Source: Heterotrichella gracilis
Lineage: Eukaryota > Sar > Xanthophyceae > Tribonematales > Xanthonemataceae
Direction: 5' to 3'
Length of the DNA stretch: 54,584 nt
Assembly: GCA_032358255.1 (NCBI GenBank)
Contig: JAULBX010025919.1
Location: 1 to 54,584 of the forward strand
This document shows positions 11,501 through 26,300 of the stretch, piece by piece; the stretch's first letter is position 1; the number at the start of each line of letters is the position of its first letter. The notes under the pieces were generated by a model. It did not search any database, had not been told where the DNA came from, and worked only from the letters and a program-made list of their open reading frames with translations. A program made the translations under genes and the position numbers.

Positions 11501-13481
11501 GTCATGGATGCGTGTGATGGTAGGATGGATGAGGGGGATATGTGCAGCACGTCTGGCAAGCAGTGGAATGAAGACGCCATTTTACTTTACTTCAGGTCAC
11601 CTAAAGTAGGGTATCGGGTGGACCTACATGAGGCGGGAAGGGCGCTCTGCAGCTGGGATCAGGGCAGGACAGCGCGGTCAGATTGCCATCCGCCACGTTC
11701 ACCCTGCACTGCTCAGCGATGCAGCTCCGACAAAAGTGGTGGCTGCACTGCGGCAGCCGCACGCACTGCACCCCCGGCTGCTCCTCAAAACAGATGCTGC
11801 ACTGCCAGATGCCCTGCAGGGGAAGGATGAGACGTTGAATGCTGCATCCAAGGCTTTAAAAAAAAGACTGCATCGCCGCATTGTATGCATACCGAACTAA
11901 CCACTTCAAGAAACTCTGCAATTTAAAACATATTCCAGTGAATGACGCCAATTTTACCCCCTCCGTCAAAAAAAATCAATACATGGTCATCAATACATGG
12001 GGTTGATGTAGTGTGAATGTCCACCTCCTGGAATAGCTGCTGGCTCCTGGAGGCATTGTAGCGCAGCAGCTGCATGGCCACCTGCTCAGCATGACCCGCA
12101 GAACCCCCCCCCATTCCCCCCCCGTTGCTGCTGCTGGCCGCGCTGCCCTCCCCCCCTTGGTCGGCCTCGGGCCTCCGGTGTGCGGGCACCACTAGGGTTT
12201 CCATAAACCCTAGGTGCTCCAAACTGCTGTGCTGCAGCCAGTCAACCCAGGTGTAGATGATGGGGAAGCCGGGGCCTTGCTCCCGCCACAGCTGCAGGAG
12301 ACATTTTCCGAGTTTTGGAGTTGCGTTCCCAACACGAAATGACTGGGGGTAGAATGGGCAAGAATGTGGCGCTGAGGGTAATGGGTCCAGGGTTTAGGGT
12401 TTTGCAAGCGTGGTGGTAATCCGAACCCATCTCTATCAGGTGCATGGTGAGCACCTGCGCTTGCTGGGGTGCCAGCCACAGGGGCGACGCGCCTCCCAGG
12501 ATCTAGGGTTTAGGGTTTTGCAGCCTCAAAGCTGGTCAGCACCTGCCCCCCTGCTCGCTTAGGGTAAACAGTTCGGGGTTCAGGGTTTAGGGTTTTTGCA
12601 CCCAGCACCCACCTCTGCCAGGTGCGTGGCGAGTGCCTGCGCCTGCTCCGGTGCCAACCACAGGGCCGATACCTGCGCTAGAGGCGGTGCGGAGGATGGG
12701 TACTCTGGCACTAATTGCACCATGAGGCGTAGCGGGGGTAGGTGTCGCACGCTCAAGCTGGATGCGCTGCTGCTGGTGCTGGGTTTGCTGCCCTGATGTA
12801 CCTGTTGCATGGCGCATGCTAGTGGGTGCGGTGAACCATGGGTGAACCACGCCCATTGTGTGGGTGGTTGTGGTGGTGGTGGTGGTGGCGCTGGCACCAC
12901 TGCTGCTGGTGTTGGTGTGATGATGCTAAGGCTGGGGATGGGGTTTTTGCCCTGCTCCCGGTGCAGCTGTTGCACGATGGGGGAAGGTTCGCGGACCCAC
13001 CTGGGCATGTGCTGAACACGGCTCATACAAGCATACATGCTGTCAGCGCGGATGCAGTTCAAAGAACGGCCTTTCCACACCTCTGTCGCCTCAAAAGGCG
13101 GTTTATATGAGCTAGGGGAGGGGAGTAGACGTGACCCAGAGGTGAACCTTGCCCCAGGCTGCGGTGTGCAGAGATGCCATGTGATTAATTGTTAACTCTC
13201 TGCAAGTACGATACATGATAAATTTGTAAGTTTATATTTTCTCCCACCTGTATCCTGATCAGCTCCCCGGGAAGCGCCACGTGCACCGCCACCTGCACGT
13301 CAATGGCGCCAGGCACAGGCGAAACCTCCATCTCCATCAGCCCCTCCACCCCCACCCCCCCAGGCAACTCCTCGCCCCCCAGCAGGGCGAAGTCCTCCCC
13401 GCAAATCGCCTCCAGGGCCACGATTTCCTCCACGTGCTGCTGCCAGTTGGCCTCATACTCGTGGGGTTCGGGCGCGTCCAT
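8545..13481 (-). CDS. RNF14-type RBR E3 ubiquitin-protein ligase
   Basis: Eight exons join in phase (sense order 13481-13248, 12801-12613, 12291-12025, 11813-11628, 11316-11083, 10691-10489, 9566-9459, 8788-8545), giving about 554 residues. Residues 1-140 form an RWD domain (EEIVALEAICGEDF; LRLMVQLVPEYPSSAPP). RING1 follows (CSICFEE, CSHHFCRSC), then an IBR domain (YCPRCARVC, HCAQCAHCFLAYC), a charged helix, and RING2 (CPSCHMAIERSEGCNKM). The Cys of GCNKM, about residue 423, is the expected ubiquitin-accepting catalytic Cys. The end (HFREGNCVLFDEAEI, then NNHMTCWACTTHFCYTC and ACKQHTPD) matches the RNF14 branch rather than parkin or ariadne. RBR ligases pass ubiquitin from E2 through a Cys thioester. 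ATG 13481 is taken as start because the RWD begins there; a 5'-UTR acceptor may lie just upstream. The introns are full of exon echoes. Confidence 0.93.
8839..8867 (-). repeat. Telomere-like run (TTTAGGG)4
   Basis: Four uninterrupted TTTAGGG units, just inside the last intron of the RBR ligase gene. On the gene strand this reads CCCTAAA, about 50 bases before the acceptor of the last exon. Confidence 0.95.
9225..9690 (-). repeat. Echoes of the RBR ligase exon 9459-9566
   Basis: Partial copies of this 108-base exon lie on both sides. Donor-end copies occur at about 9226-9275 and 9333-9395 (stretch CCATCTGGTTTGCCCATCG). An acceptor-end copy occurs at about 9630-9682 (stretch AGCTGCTTGCTGCACCTACA). 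TTTAGGG runs separate them (9308-9328, 9601-9622). Confidence 0.8.
9716..9990 (-). repeat. Tandem blocks divided by telomere-like runs
   Basis: Three successive blocks carry GTTGCATCAAGGTGCCAATG-like sequence, each preceded by a TTTAGGG run; the longest is 9906-9934 with four units. The unit has no coding signal and lies in the intron between exons 10691-10489 and 9566-9459. Confidence 0.8.
10075..10480 (-). repeat. Echoes of the RING2 exon end
   Basis: At least four diverged copies of the 3' end of exon 10489-10691 (the part for CGNCGAYFCYKC plus the GTGCGC donor) lie downstream in the intron, near 10085-10125, 10185-10240, 10280-10330 and 10370-10425. Nearly every copy has a TTTAGGG motif beside it. 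Confidence 0.75.
10740..10871 (-). repeat. Upstream full echo of the helix-coding exon start
   Basis: A close copy of the first 120 or so bases of exon 10489-10691 (peptide LERRLRGDRNQADTLSRKAQ) sits upstream with its own CTGCACAG-like acceptor. It is not used in my model: a splice at its only donor-like site (GTACAT) would put the next exon out of phase. Sequence further upstream to about 10980 may be another, more diverged copy. Confidence 0.75.
11041..11082. repeat. (CCA)n microsatellite at a splice donor
   Basis: A near-perfect CCA/CCACTA run. On the minus strand it becomes GTGGTGGTGG and begins exactly at the predicted donor of RBR ligase exon 11316-11083, so many alternative GT sites are available there. 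Confidence 0.8.
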
Positions 13482-18577
<5,096 letters not shown>

Positions 18578-19597
18578 CTTCAATAGAAGTTTTGGGAGTC
18601 TTATCTACAAGCTTTGTGAAAGGGGGCTGTGGAGCTTATCAAACCGGCAGTGGGTTGGTGCATGCTGGCTGCCGTGCCTAGCGCAGCGATCACTTGACAT
18701 GAAAAATGATGAGAAGTGGGTGATGGGGCATGGGAGGTGCAGTGGAGGGTGGGAAGGGGATGTGCAGAGGGGACGGGCTGGTGGAGCTGTACAGTGGGGA
18801 TGCGGGGGAGGGTGCATTGCACTCGGGATCTGGGTGTGGGCGAGGGGGCAGCTGGTGCATATCTGCGTGGTGTACCTGGCAGTGGTTGGGAGCAGGTGTT
18901 GGGTATTCGCCTGCTTTGCAGTTGTTGAACCATGGCTGTGGGCTGTGCATTTGGTGGGGTAGCTGTGTGACCTCCAGCGCCAACCAGCCTGGGATTAACC
19001 ACTATGGCAAGATGCAACAAAGCGCAAAACTTGACTCGACTTGATGTTGTATTTGGGCTTCTTTTATATTGAGTTGGCTTCAATTGACTTGTGCTCGGCA
19101 ACTGTAACTTTTGCCAACCTCTGGCGCCTTGGGCACTGCAAGCATATGCGGCCTGTTGCCGCTGCAATAGGCACCATGCATGATCATCAGCGGGTACCCA
19201 TGGCATGAGCATCAGGCACATGTGGAAAGCTAGCACACGACAAACAGCCATCGCGTCAGGCTGTTGAAAGCATTAGTACCCAAATGTAACTGTGTATGTT
19301 TGAAGGGAACTCGAGGCGTTCAAGTACCACCCAAAAGCTTGATCTTGGGCCCATGTGAGGTCGCCAGGTGGCGCCTGTACAATGTAGGGACCGGCCGGTG
19401 CAGTAAGTTCTCTAGAAATTTACCGTACTTGTTCTCGAACCCCGACATATGTCGTTATAAACGTTATAAGCGCAATGGCCACATATTTGTTTACTGTTTA
19501 CACGCAGTGTCCACACAACTGTTTGCTATTTACGGTTTACAATCGGTGGACGGCGAAAGCCCAAATAAGACCCGTGGTTCTGTCGGTCAGCTGCAGC
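18578..19597 (+). other. SQD1 3' region and spacer
   Basis: Holds the SQD1 3' UTR. About 18627-18660 is an echo of the last exon (MELIKPAVDW part becomes VELIKPAVGW). No further gene is supported; open frames on both strands in 18600-19250 are low-complexity or lack splice context. Confidence 0.55.
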
Positions 19598-20494
19598 ATG
19601 GAGGATATCAACGAAGGGCAACTGGTTGATGGGAAGTCGTTGTTCGCCTTCCAAAACCCGTTGGACAGGTGTGTGCTGCTTTCGGCAACAGTTACAGTAA
19701 CATTGAACGGTCACTTTTTGGGTACAGTAGTGCTTGCTGTTTGTTTTCACAAGCAAGCCATATGCATGCATGCATTGCCGTCGCTACATTCTCTTCTCAG
19801 TGACACCACTTGCTCCCCTGCACAAGCCTCATCAGATAGAAGATGCTGCTTGTTGGGTATCCCACAAACCTTGCTACCTTATTGTGGTTTCGTTCTTGCT
19901 GCAGCCTCGTGCCAAACCCTGAAATTGCCAGACTAGTCAAGGAAGCTACTGCAGCAGCATTTGCAGAGTGGGAGAAGAAGTTCAAGGCGGACCAAGCAGT
20001 GTTCCAAAGCAACCTGGACGCAGAGTTTGGCGAGGTGAAACAATCACTATGCTACTTGCATGCGGAAAGAATCCAGATTGCAGCAGCTCGGCTCCTCGAC
20101 AGCTGTGCCTTCGGCAGCGAGCAGGACACCAACCCATGCAGCAGCTTCACTGACCCAAACATAGTACCTTTCGAAGTGGTCTAGGAGCTTGCGGAGGCAG
20201 TTGCCGCCGGCAGCGGGCGCACGGTGGACCCGCACCAATTTGCCCTTGATGCAGACAAGCTAGTGGACTCGGTCAACTCAGCCAGCTGGGAGGGCCTCAG
20301 AAGGGAGGCTGGTGAGGCTGCAGCGGGTGCTGGAGGATCTCTCAAACATCAAAGAGCAGGTGCGAGTGGATTGCAGCCTCATCGATGCTGGCCTCACCAT
20401 GATCGATATTGGGATGCGGCAGGAGAAGGAGCGGGTGGAAAGGGAGCGAGGCGTGCGCAAACCACGCGCTGACAGCGTGCTAGCTGGACGGTAG
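19598..20494 (+). CDS. Small unknown helical protein, apparently frameshifted
   Basis: I do not recognise the family. Exons 19598-19668, 19905-20034 and 20185-20494 splice in phase from ATG 19598 (MEDINEGQLVDGKSLFAF; EIARLVKEATAAAFAEWEKK; then FALDADKLVDSVNSASWEGL). The last exon then needs a one-base shift near 20301-20312, at AAGGGAGG, to continue as VLEDLSNIKEQVRVDCSLID and reach the stop at 20492-20494. Both sides look coding and amphipathic-helical, so this is either a sequencing error or a gene recently broken. The intact product would be about 170 residues, with no signal peptide or membrane segment. The last exon is echoed twice downstream, once inverted. A pseudogene reading is possible. 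Confidence 0.5.
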
Positions 20495-20946
20495 AGAGCC
20501 AGCACAGCCGCCACTGCTGGAGGCAGCAACGAGGGTGGTGAAAAACACAGAGTTGAGACACAAGGTGGACCGATCATTGTGATGCCCATTGACCCCACGC
20601 TCCAACCGCCCCTTCTTCAGCCGCGTTACGATGTCAACCAAGGTGGGACCAACGTCGATGACACTGCAGGACACTGGTTCTTGTTGTCTGTTGCTTGGGT
20701 AGCCTTGAAGCAACCCCTGTAGCCTTACCCATCTCCTTTTCGAGCTCAGCTGGGGGGACCACAGGGGGTGCTTGAAAACCACCCAAGCATCAGGAATCAG
20801 GAACCAGGCGCTTGCAGTGTCATCCACGCTGGCCTCACCTTGGCTGACATCGGGCAACGGCTGGGGAAGGAGCGGTTGGACTTTGAGCAGCTGGAGAATG
20901 CGCAGCCAGGCAAACCAAGCCACTTCAGTGCACCAGCTGGACGATG
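20370..20946. repeat. Direct and inverted echoes of a terminal exon
   Basis: The end of the small gene (DCSLIDAGLTMIDIGMRQEK) recurs inverted at about 20556-20680 (CSVIDVGPTLVDI on the minus strand) and again direct at about 20815-20946 (CSVIHAGLTLADIGQRLGKE, running to a stop). The three copies differ by substitutions and small shifts. Neighbouring inverted copies could form a hairpin in RNA. Confidence 0.8.
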
Positions 20947-23352
20947 AAGAACGGGCGAGGTGGAGGCAGCGGTGGTAGGGGCCGCAAGGCAGAAGCAGGG
21001 TGGAAAACAGCAGATACAGGCGCTCTCCGTGATGGCCAGCAGCAGCAGCAGACAACAGTACTGTATTGTATAATCTATGATGAAACAGTGCATACTTTGA
21101 CGGTTAGGTTTAGAGTAGAAGCAAGGGCTGAGCGGACTGGCTCTGTCCAGTAGATGTAGATGTGAATATAGATGTAGGCAATCTGGGTGGCTTGCCTTGG
21201 ACATGCAAACACCAGTCTGCTTGTGTCAATAAATGGTTTTGTGTATGAGCGTGTGCGTAGAGGTTCACATTGAAAGGATGGGCTGAGTACTTCATAGACT
21301 TTGGCCTGCTTGCCATTCAGTGTGATGTTTTGTGGTCCCCGCAGCACGTGTGCAACGGATTTCTGGCTCTAACCACCTGTAGTACAACGGTACCGCTCCT
21401 TTCAGAATCTATATTTACTCCATAACAAATGAATTGTCTGTGCATGCCGCTGTCTTGAAGCTGTATGGCAGCGGCAGCCAGGTCGCACAGCTTCAACTGA
21501 CAGTGGCAATGGCGATATAAAGCTGCTGAACACTGGTAACCACTGGCAGAGCTGTTCAAACCGTTCTCTCGCAATTACTAATGATACACAATCTGTAATA
21601 TCACATGGTATCTGGCAAGCAGATCTACAGATTATAAATTGTTGCAACTTGCTTTTGGGCACAGGATATGCCTTTGCTGCAAATTGCTGGTCTGCAATTT
21701 GACATGTGTCGACAACAATTCTTAGAATAGACTAGGGCCAGAGCACGGTGACTGATACGAGCTGCAGTTGTGGTTACAATTTACAACGCATACAGTGCTG
21801 ACAACGAGATCCTACACAGAACAATGTTTTGAAGCTATTAGCTACCAAGGCACTCACTGCAGGGAGTGCGCAGTATCAACTTGAAGTAAGGGCAGGGAAA
21901 TTTTGGGAATGCCTGCCTGTGCAGCGCACAGTAACTTACTACACTTAGTAAGTGTGCAAGCCAATGCAAGCCCTCGGCTGATGGCTTTTAAAGTCTATAT
22001 TAGGCCAGCGGGCAAAAATGTATATGTCATCGCAAATGGGGACAAACGACCCTTGGCATGTGTCAAAGAATGCAAGGAGTCCGTGCATAATGCACTGGTT
22101 TCCGAAAAGAGGGGGAGCGGCAGTGCCAGTCGGTAGAAAAAACTTGACAAGTGCAACGAATGGCCAACGCACATGCCGCTTACTGCAATATATCACCACA
22201 CCACCAGTACCAATTTGTCATTCTGACAACGTCACCCCTAGTGCCAATGGGTGGGCCAGGCACCAAAGCAGCCGATCAAAACCCTAAACCCTAGTACTGT
22301 CTCCAAAAAACTCTCAGCCAAGTAGTTAAATCACCATCTTGTGGACCCATGTAGCCACCAGTCAAAAATAAACTCATGTGATATGTACTATGATTGTGTG
22401 CATCCGCAATCACACAGCAATCCACGCTAGAAAACGGTTCAGACTGTCCTAATGCTCGACACACTTTTTCACCCCATCTTCCTGAAAACAGGCACAACTG
22501 AGTGCTTCAAGCTTTAGTTAGACTCTGCACCAGCAACAGCACAATGACCCCCACAATGCACAGCAACGCAAGCAGCTTTGATACCCAAACAATGCACCTT
22601 CAAGCATAAGTTCACAAGAAACGAAGAACCAGCCCCAGTCTCAAATGCTGATGCAATGTTCAGAATCTCTGCACGCCAATAAACTGCAGTCACCGCCAAC
22701 AACCGCTGCAAAGGTAAATCCAATCCTTGCCACGTGCATACAACAAAAGGCCTTCAATACAAACAAGTCAGTTCAGCACAAGCAACAGCGCCTGGCATAA
22801 AGCCTGGCTGCCACGGCACCACCTCTCAAGTTTTATCCAGGTTGGCATCCAAACAAGCCAGCACCACCACCTGCTCCCTCGCAAATATTATTATCGCCAC
22901 ACCATCAGGTCTCTCAGTGCACAGTGCCAACTGTCAACCGCCAAACGCAGCGTGGCGCCACAATCAGAACCCCTAGCCTACCCCTTAACTGGTGCCCCGC
23001 ACGTGCGTGCACACCTATCTGCAAATGCTGCCCCTGGATCGGCACCCACAACATTCCAAGCAGCTGCATTCCGCTAAGAGAAACCATGCCGTTTAAGCAG
23101 AGGACTACCACAATTTTATTGTTACTTGCAAAACCCTAAACCCCAAGCTTGAGACCCCGCCAGAAACCCGCAAAATACCCTACTCCCCAAACCATAGACC
23201 CTAACACCACCCCATACCCCGTACCCACCACCCTGTAACCCTCAGCTTAGGCCATGGCTGCCCACAAGCATACCCTTGAGGAGGGTGTACAGCAGGGTGC
23301 TACAGTAGGCCAAACCTCCTCACCGCTCCCTTGCCGATCTGACCACGCCAGC
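20495..23352. other. Long intergenic region between convergent genes
   Basis: Besides the exon echoes up to 20946, no gene is supported over about 2.4 kb. Base composition is less GC-rich than the exons. Short CCCTAAACCC motifs occur near 22280 and 23130-23150. The short open frames have no recognisable motifs and do not chain through splice sites. Confidence 0.5.
23250..23345 (-). repeat. Echo of the last exon of the K-Y-D repeat gene
   Basis: Just past the stop codon (23353-23355), a decayed copy of TTAGGCCATGGC and of the AGGAGGGTGTACAG part of the terminal exon appears. Confidence 0.65.
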
Positions 23353-26300
23353 TTAGGCCATGGCGGCCCCAAAGCGCACAGCGCTGTCGTCCTCATCCCT
23401 GGAAGACCCCGCTGGGAACCACGACACCAGGTCATAGAGCGCACACAGCACCGTCACCACCTCCTGGTAGTTGAGACCCTTGAGGAGGGTGTACAGGGGG
23501 GTGTAGGCGGAGCGCGCATCTTGGAGGAACTTGTCCACTGCCCCCTTGATGGTGCGATCCGAGGAGGTGGTTGCGTGGGTGGGCTCGGTGACTGTGGAGA
23601 GGAGGGAGTTGTGGCGGCGCACGAATGACTGGTCCCGCACCATGCGCCTGGGGAGGAAATATAGGAGGTGTTCAGTTCCTCTGCTCTTTCAGAGTAGTTT
23701 GTTCTGTTTCTTTGTTCCAGTAAAACAGCAACCTCCTCCCACCCCGCACAAGCTTCCCACCAGGCCCCCAGGCCCCTGCACTGCATTCTACCCACCTGCC
23801 AACACCCCTACCACCCCACCCCACCACACCCCGCACCTAAACGCCCCCACCGCCACCAGCACCGCGTCGCCTTGCACAGGGTTGACATCGTCCATTCCCC
23901 CGTGATAACCTCCTCCACCCCCAAACACCCACAACCACCTTGATAATTTTCCACCAGCACCACCACCACCACGCACCTGAATGCGCCCACCGCCACCTGC
24001 ACCGCGTCGCCCCCCCTGCGCTCCACAACCTGCACAGGGTTGACATCCTCCATGCCCCCATGGCGCAGCAGGCTCTGCAGGCGCAGTATGTCATGCACAG
24101 CATCATAATCGCCCTCTACCACCCCTTGCTGGATCTGCTGGGCGGCATACACAGGGGACAGCGCTGGGGATTCCGGCTGGGATTGGGGCGGGGATGAGGG
24201 CTGGGCGGCAGGGCGGGAGGTGCCGTTCCCCAATGCGCCGAAGAGGCCGCGCTCGCGCTGGGTGGCTTCCGAGGGTGTGGCCGCCTGCAAAGGGGGTGGG
24301 AGGTGGGTATGTTAATGAGAAGGGGAGAGCTTGCAGGCCAACGCAAGGGGTCTGCAACACAAGATGGGAGGGGGCTAGAATGTAGCGGACAAAGGCAAAC
24401 AGTGGCATAATCCAGCATTGTAGGTCAGCAAGGAAACCCCCGCGTCAAAAGGTTGCAGAACACCCCCTGGGCTCATTTATAATCGCCAATCCCAAGCATC
24501 ACCTACCGGCAACTTTTTCGCCATGGCTGCCCTGAAAAGAGCTGGAAGCGGATCCCATTTGAACACTCCCTGGGGTGCCTCGGCAGCCAGCACTCCAGGC
24601 AGCGGGTCATACTTGCTGTCCTCCCCTGTGAGTGCAAGGGGATTAGGATCAGGTTTAAAGTTTTGGTCACAGGTTTTAGGGTCAAGCTCGCTGTCCTCTG
24701 CTGCACAGCAGCAGGTTGCGAGTTCAGGGTTGTGATTTGATCATGGATGTTGCAACTCTCACCAGCGCAAATGCAATCCCCAACAGCGCAATCCCAACCC
24801 CCACCTGTGAAGTTGCGCGCCGCCTCAAACACCGCCTGCACGGGGCAGAAAGGCGAGGGGGCCCAGCCGCTGGGGTCCACAGATTTGACGGCCTCCCAGG
24901 GGTCCCAGGCACTTTCACCCCAGTCCGCCGTCACCTTGGCGGATTCCAGGAGGCTGAATACCATGTCGTACTTGCTGTTCACCTGCAGGTGGGGTTTAGG
25001 GTTTAGGGTTTAGGATCTTTGGAGTTAGGGTACAGGGGGGTTGATTGACGTCAGCAGGCTGCACACCATGTCGTGCTTGCTGTTCACCTGCGGATGGAGT
25101 TTAGGGTTTAAGGGTTTAAAGATATAGGGCTTTAGCTGGTTCCAGCAGGCTAAATACCATGTCGACGATCATACTTGCTGTTCACCTGCAGGCGGGGTTT
25201 GGGGTTTTAGGGTTAAGGGTCTTTCCAATTTAGGGTTTTGGAGTTTAGGGCTTTTAGCTGGTTCCAGCAGGTTGAACACCATGTCGTACTTGCTGTTGAC
25301 GTGCGGGTGAGGTTTAGGGTTTGCAGGGTTTTTTGGCTTCCCCCTACGGATACGGCATTCTCACCACTGCCATTCCTTCCCCATCAACATCATCCCCTTC
25401 CATTTGGCTTTCAACACCAAAACCTCTCACCCTAAATAAGTTTTTACTTCAAATTTCAACACAACACCCACCTTGGTCCCCTCCTCCAAGCCCGCCAGCA
25501 GGCTCCCATTGCCATTCCCGTTCGCCGACGCGCCGTTCCCACCCCCGCCCCCACTGCCATTCCCCCCCTCGTCATCATCATCTTTCCTCTCCTTTCGCTC
25601 GGCTTCCCTCCTCTTGGCCTCTTGCAGCAATGACCACACTATGCTGTATTTCGTGTCCTCGCTGGGAGGGGGCGCAACCATGCCGCGCACTAAATTGCGC
25701 AGGAAATCATATTTCTCCACCCCCTGGGGGGGCATGGTGTTGACGAGGTCCTTCAGGGGGTCGAATTTGGAGTCCTGAAGAGGGGGAGAAATGGCTTTTT
25801 AAGACACCCTTGTTGGCGGCAATGGGATGGAGGTTTTGGGAGTCGGTTATCTCATTTTTTGGGCAGACGCAAGTACATGTGGCAACCAGGGGGCGTATTC
25901 CTCCACCCCCTGGGGGGGCATGGTGTTGACCAGGTCCTTCAGGGGGTCGAATTTGGAGACCTGGGAGGGAGGGGATTGTGTTTGTCAAGAGTAGGTAACC
26001 GGGATAATGGGCGACTTTTGGGGCGGAATGTGCAGGACGCAACTCAATGGAAATATGCATTGTGGGTATACAACCCAGGGGTCGTATTTCTCCACCCCCT
26101 GGGGGGACATGGTGTTGACCAGGTCCTTCAAGGGGCCGACTTCGGAGTCCTTGAGAAGGGGGCCGGGGTGAGGTGCGAAGTTTGCGAGCAGAGTTGGGAC
26201 AAAGGTGGTATGCACCACTTTATCTCACCCTGGTCAATCCTAAACCCTAAAATACCCCACCTTTGGGGCCTGGCCCGCAGCATAGATGCATCCCACCCCA

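Noticed and set aside
24937-26155. CRISPR-like array
   Set aside because: The regularly spaced repeats are exon starts with acceptors; spacers are related to each other, the repeats are long, and the genome is eukaryotic.
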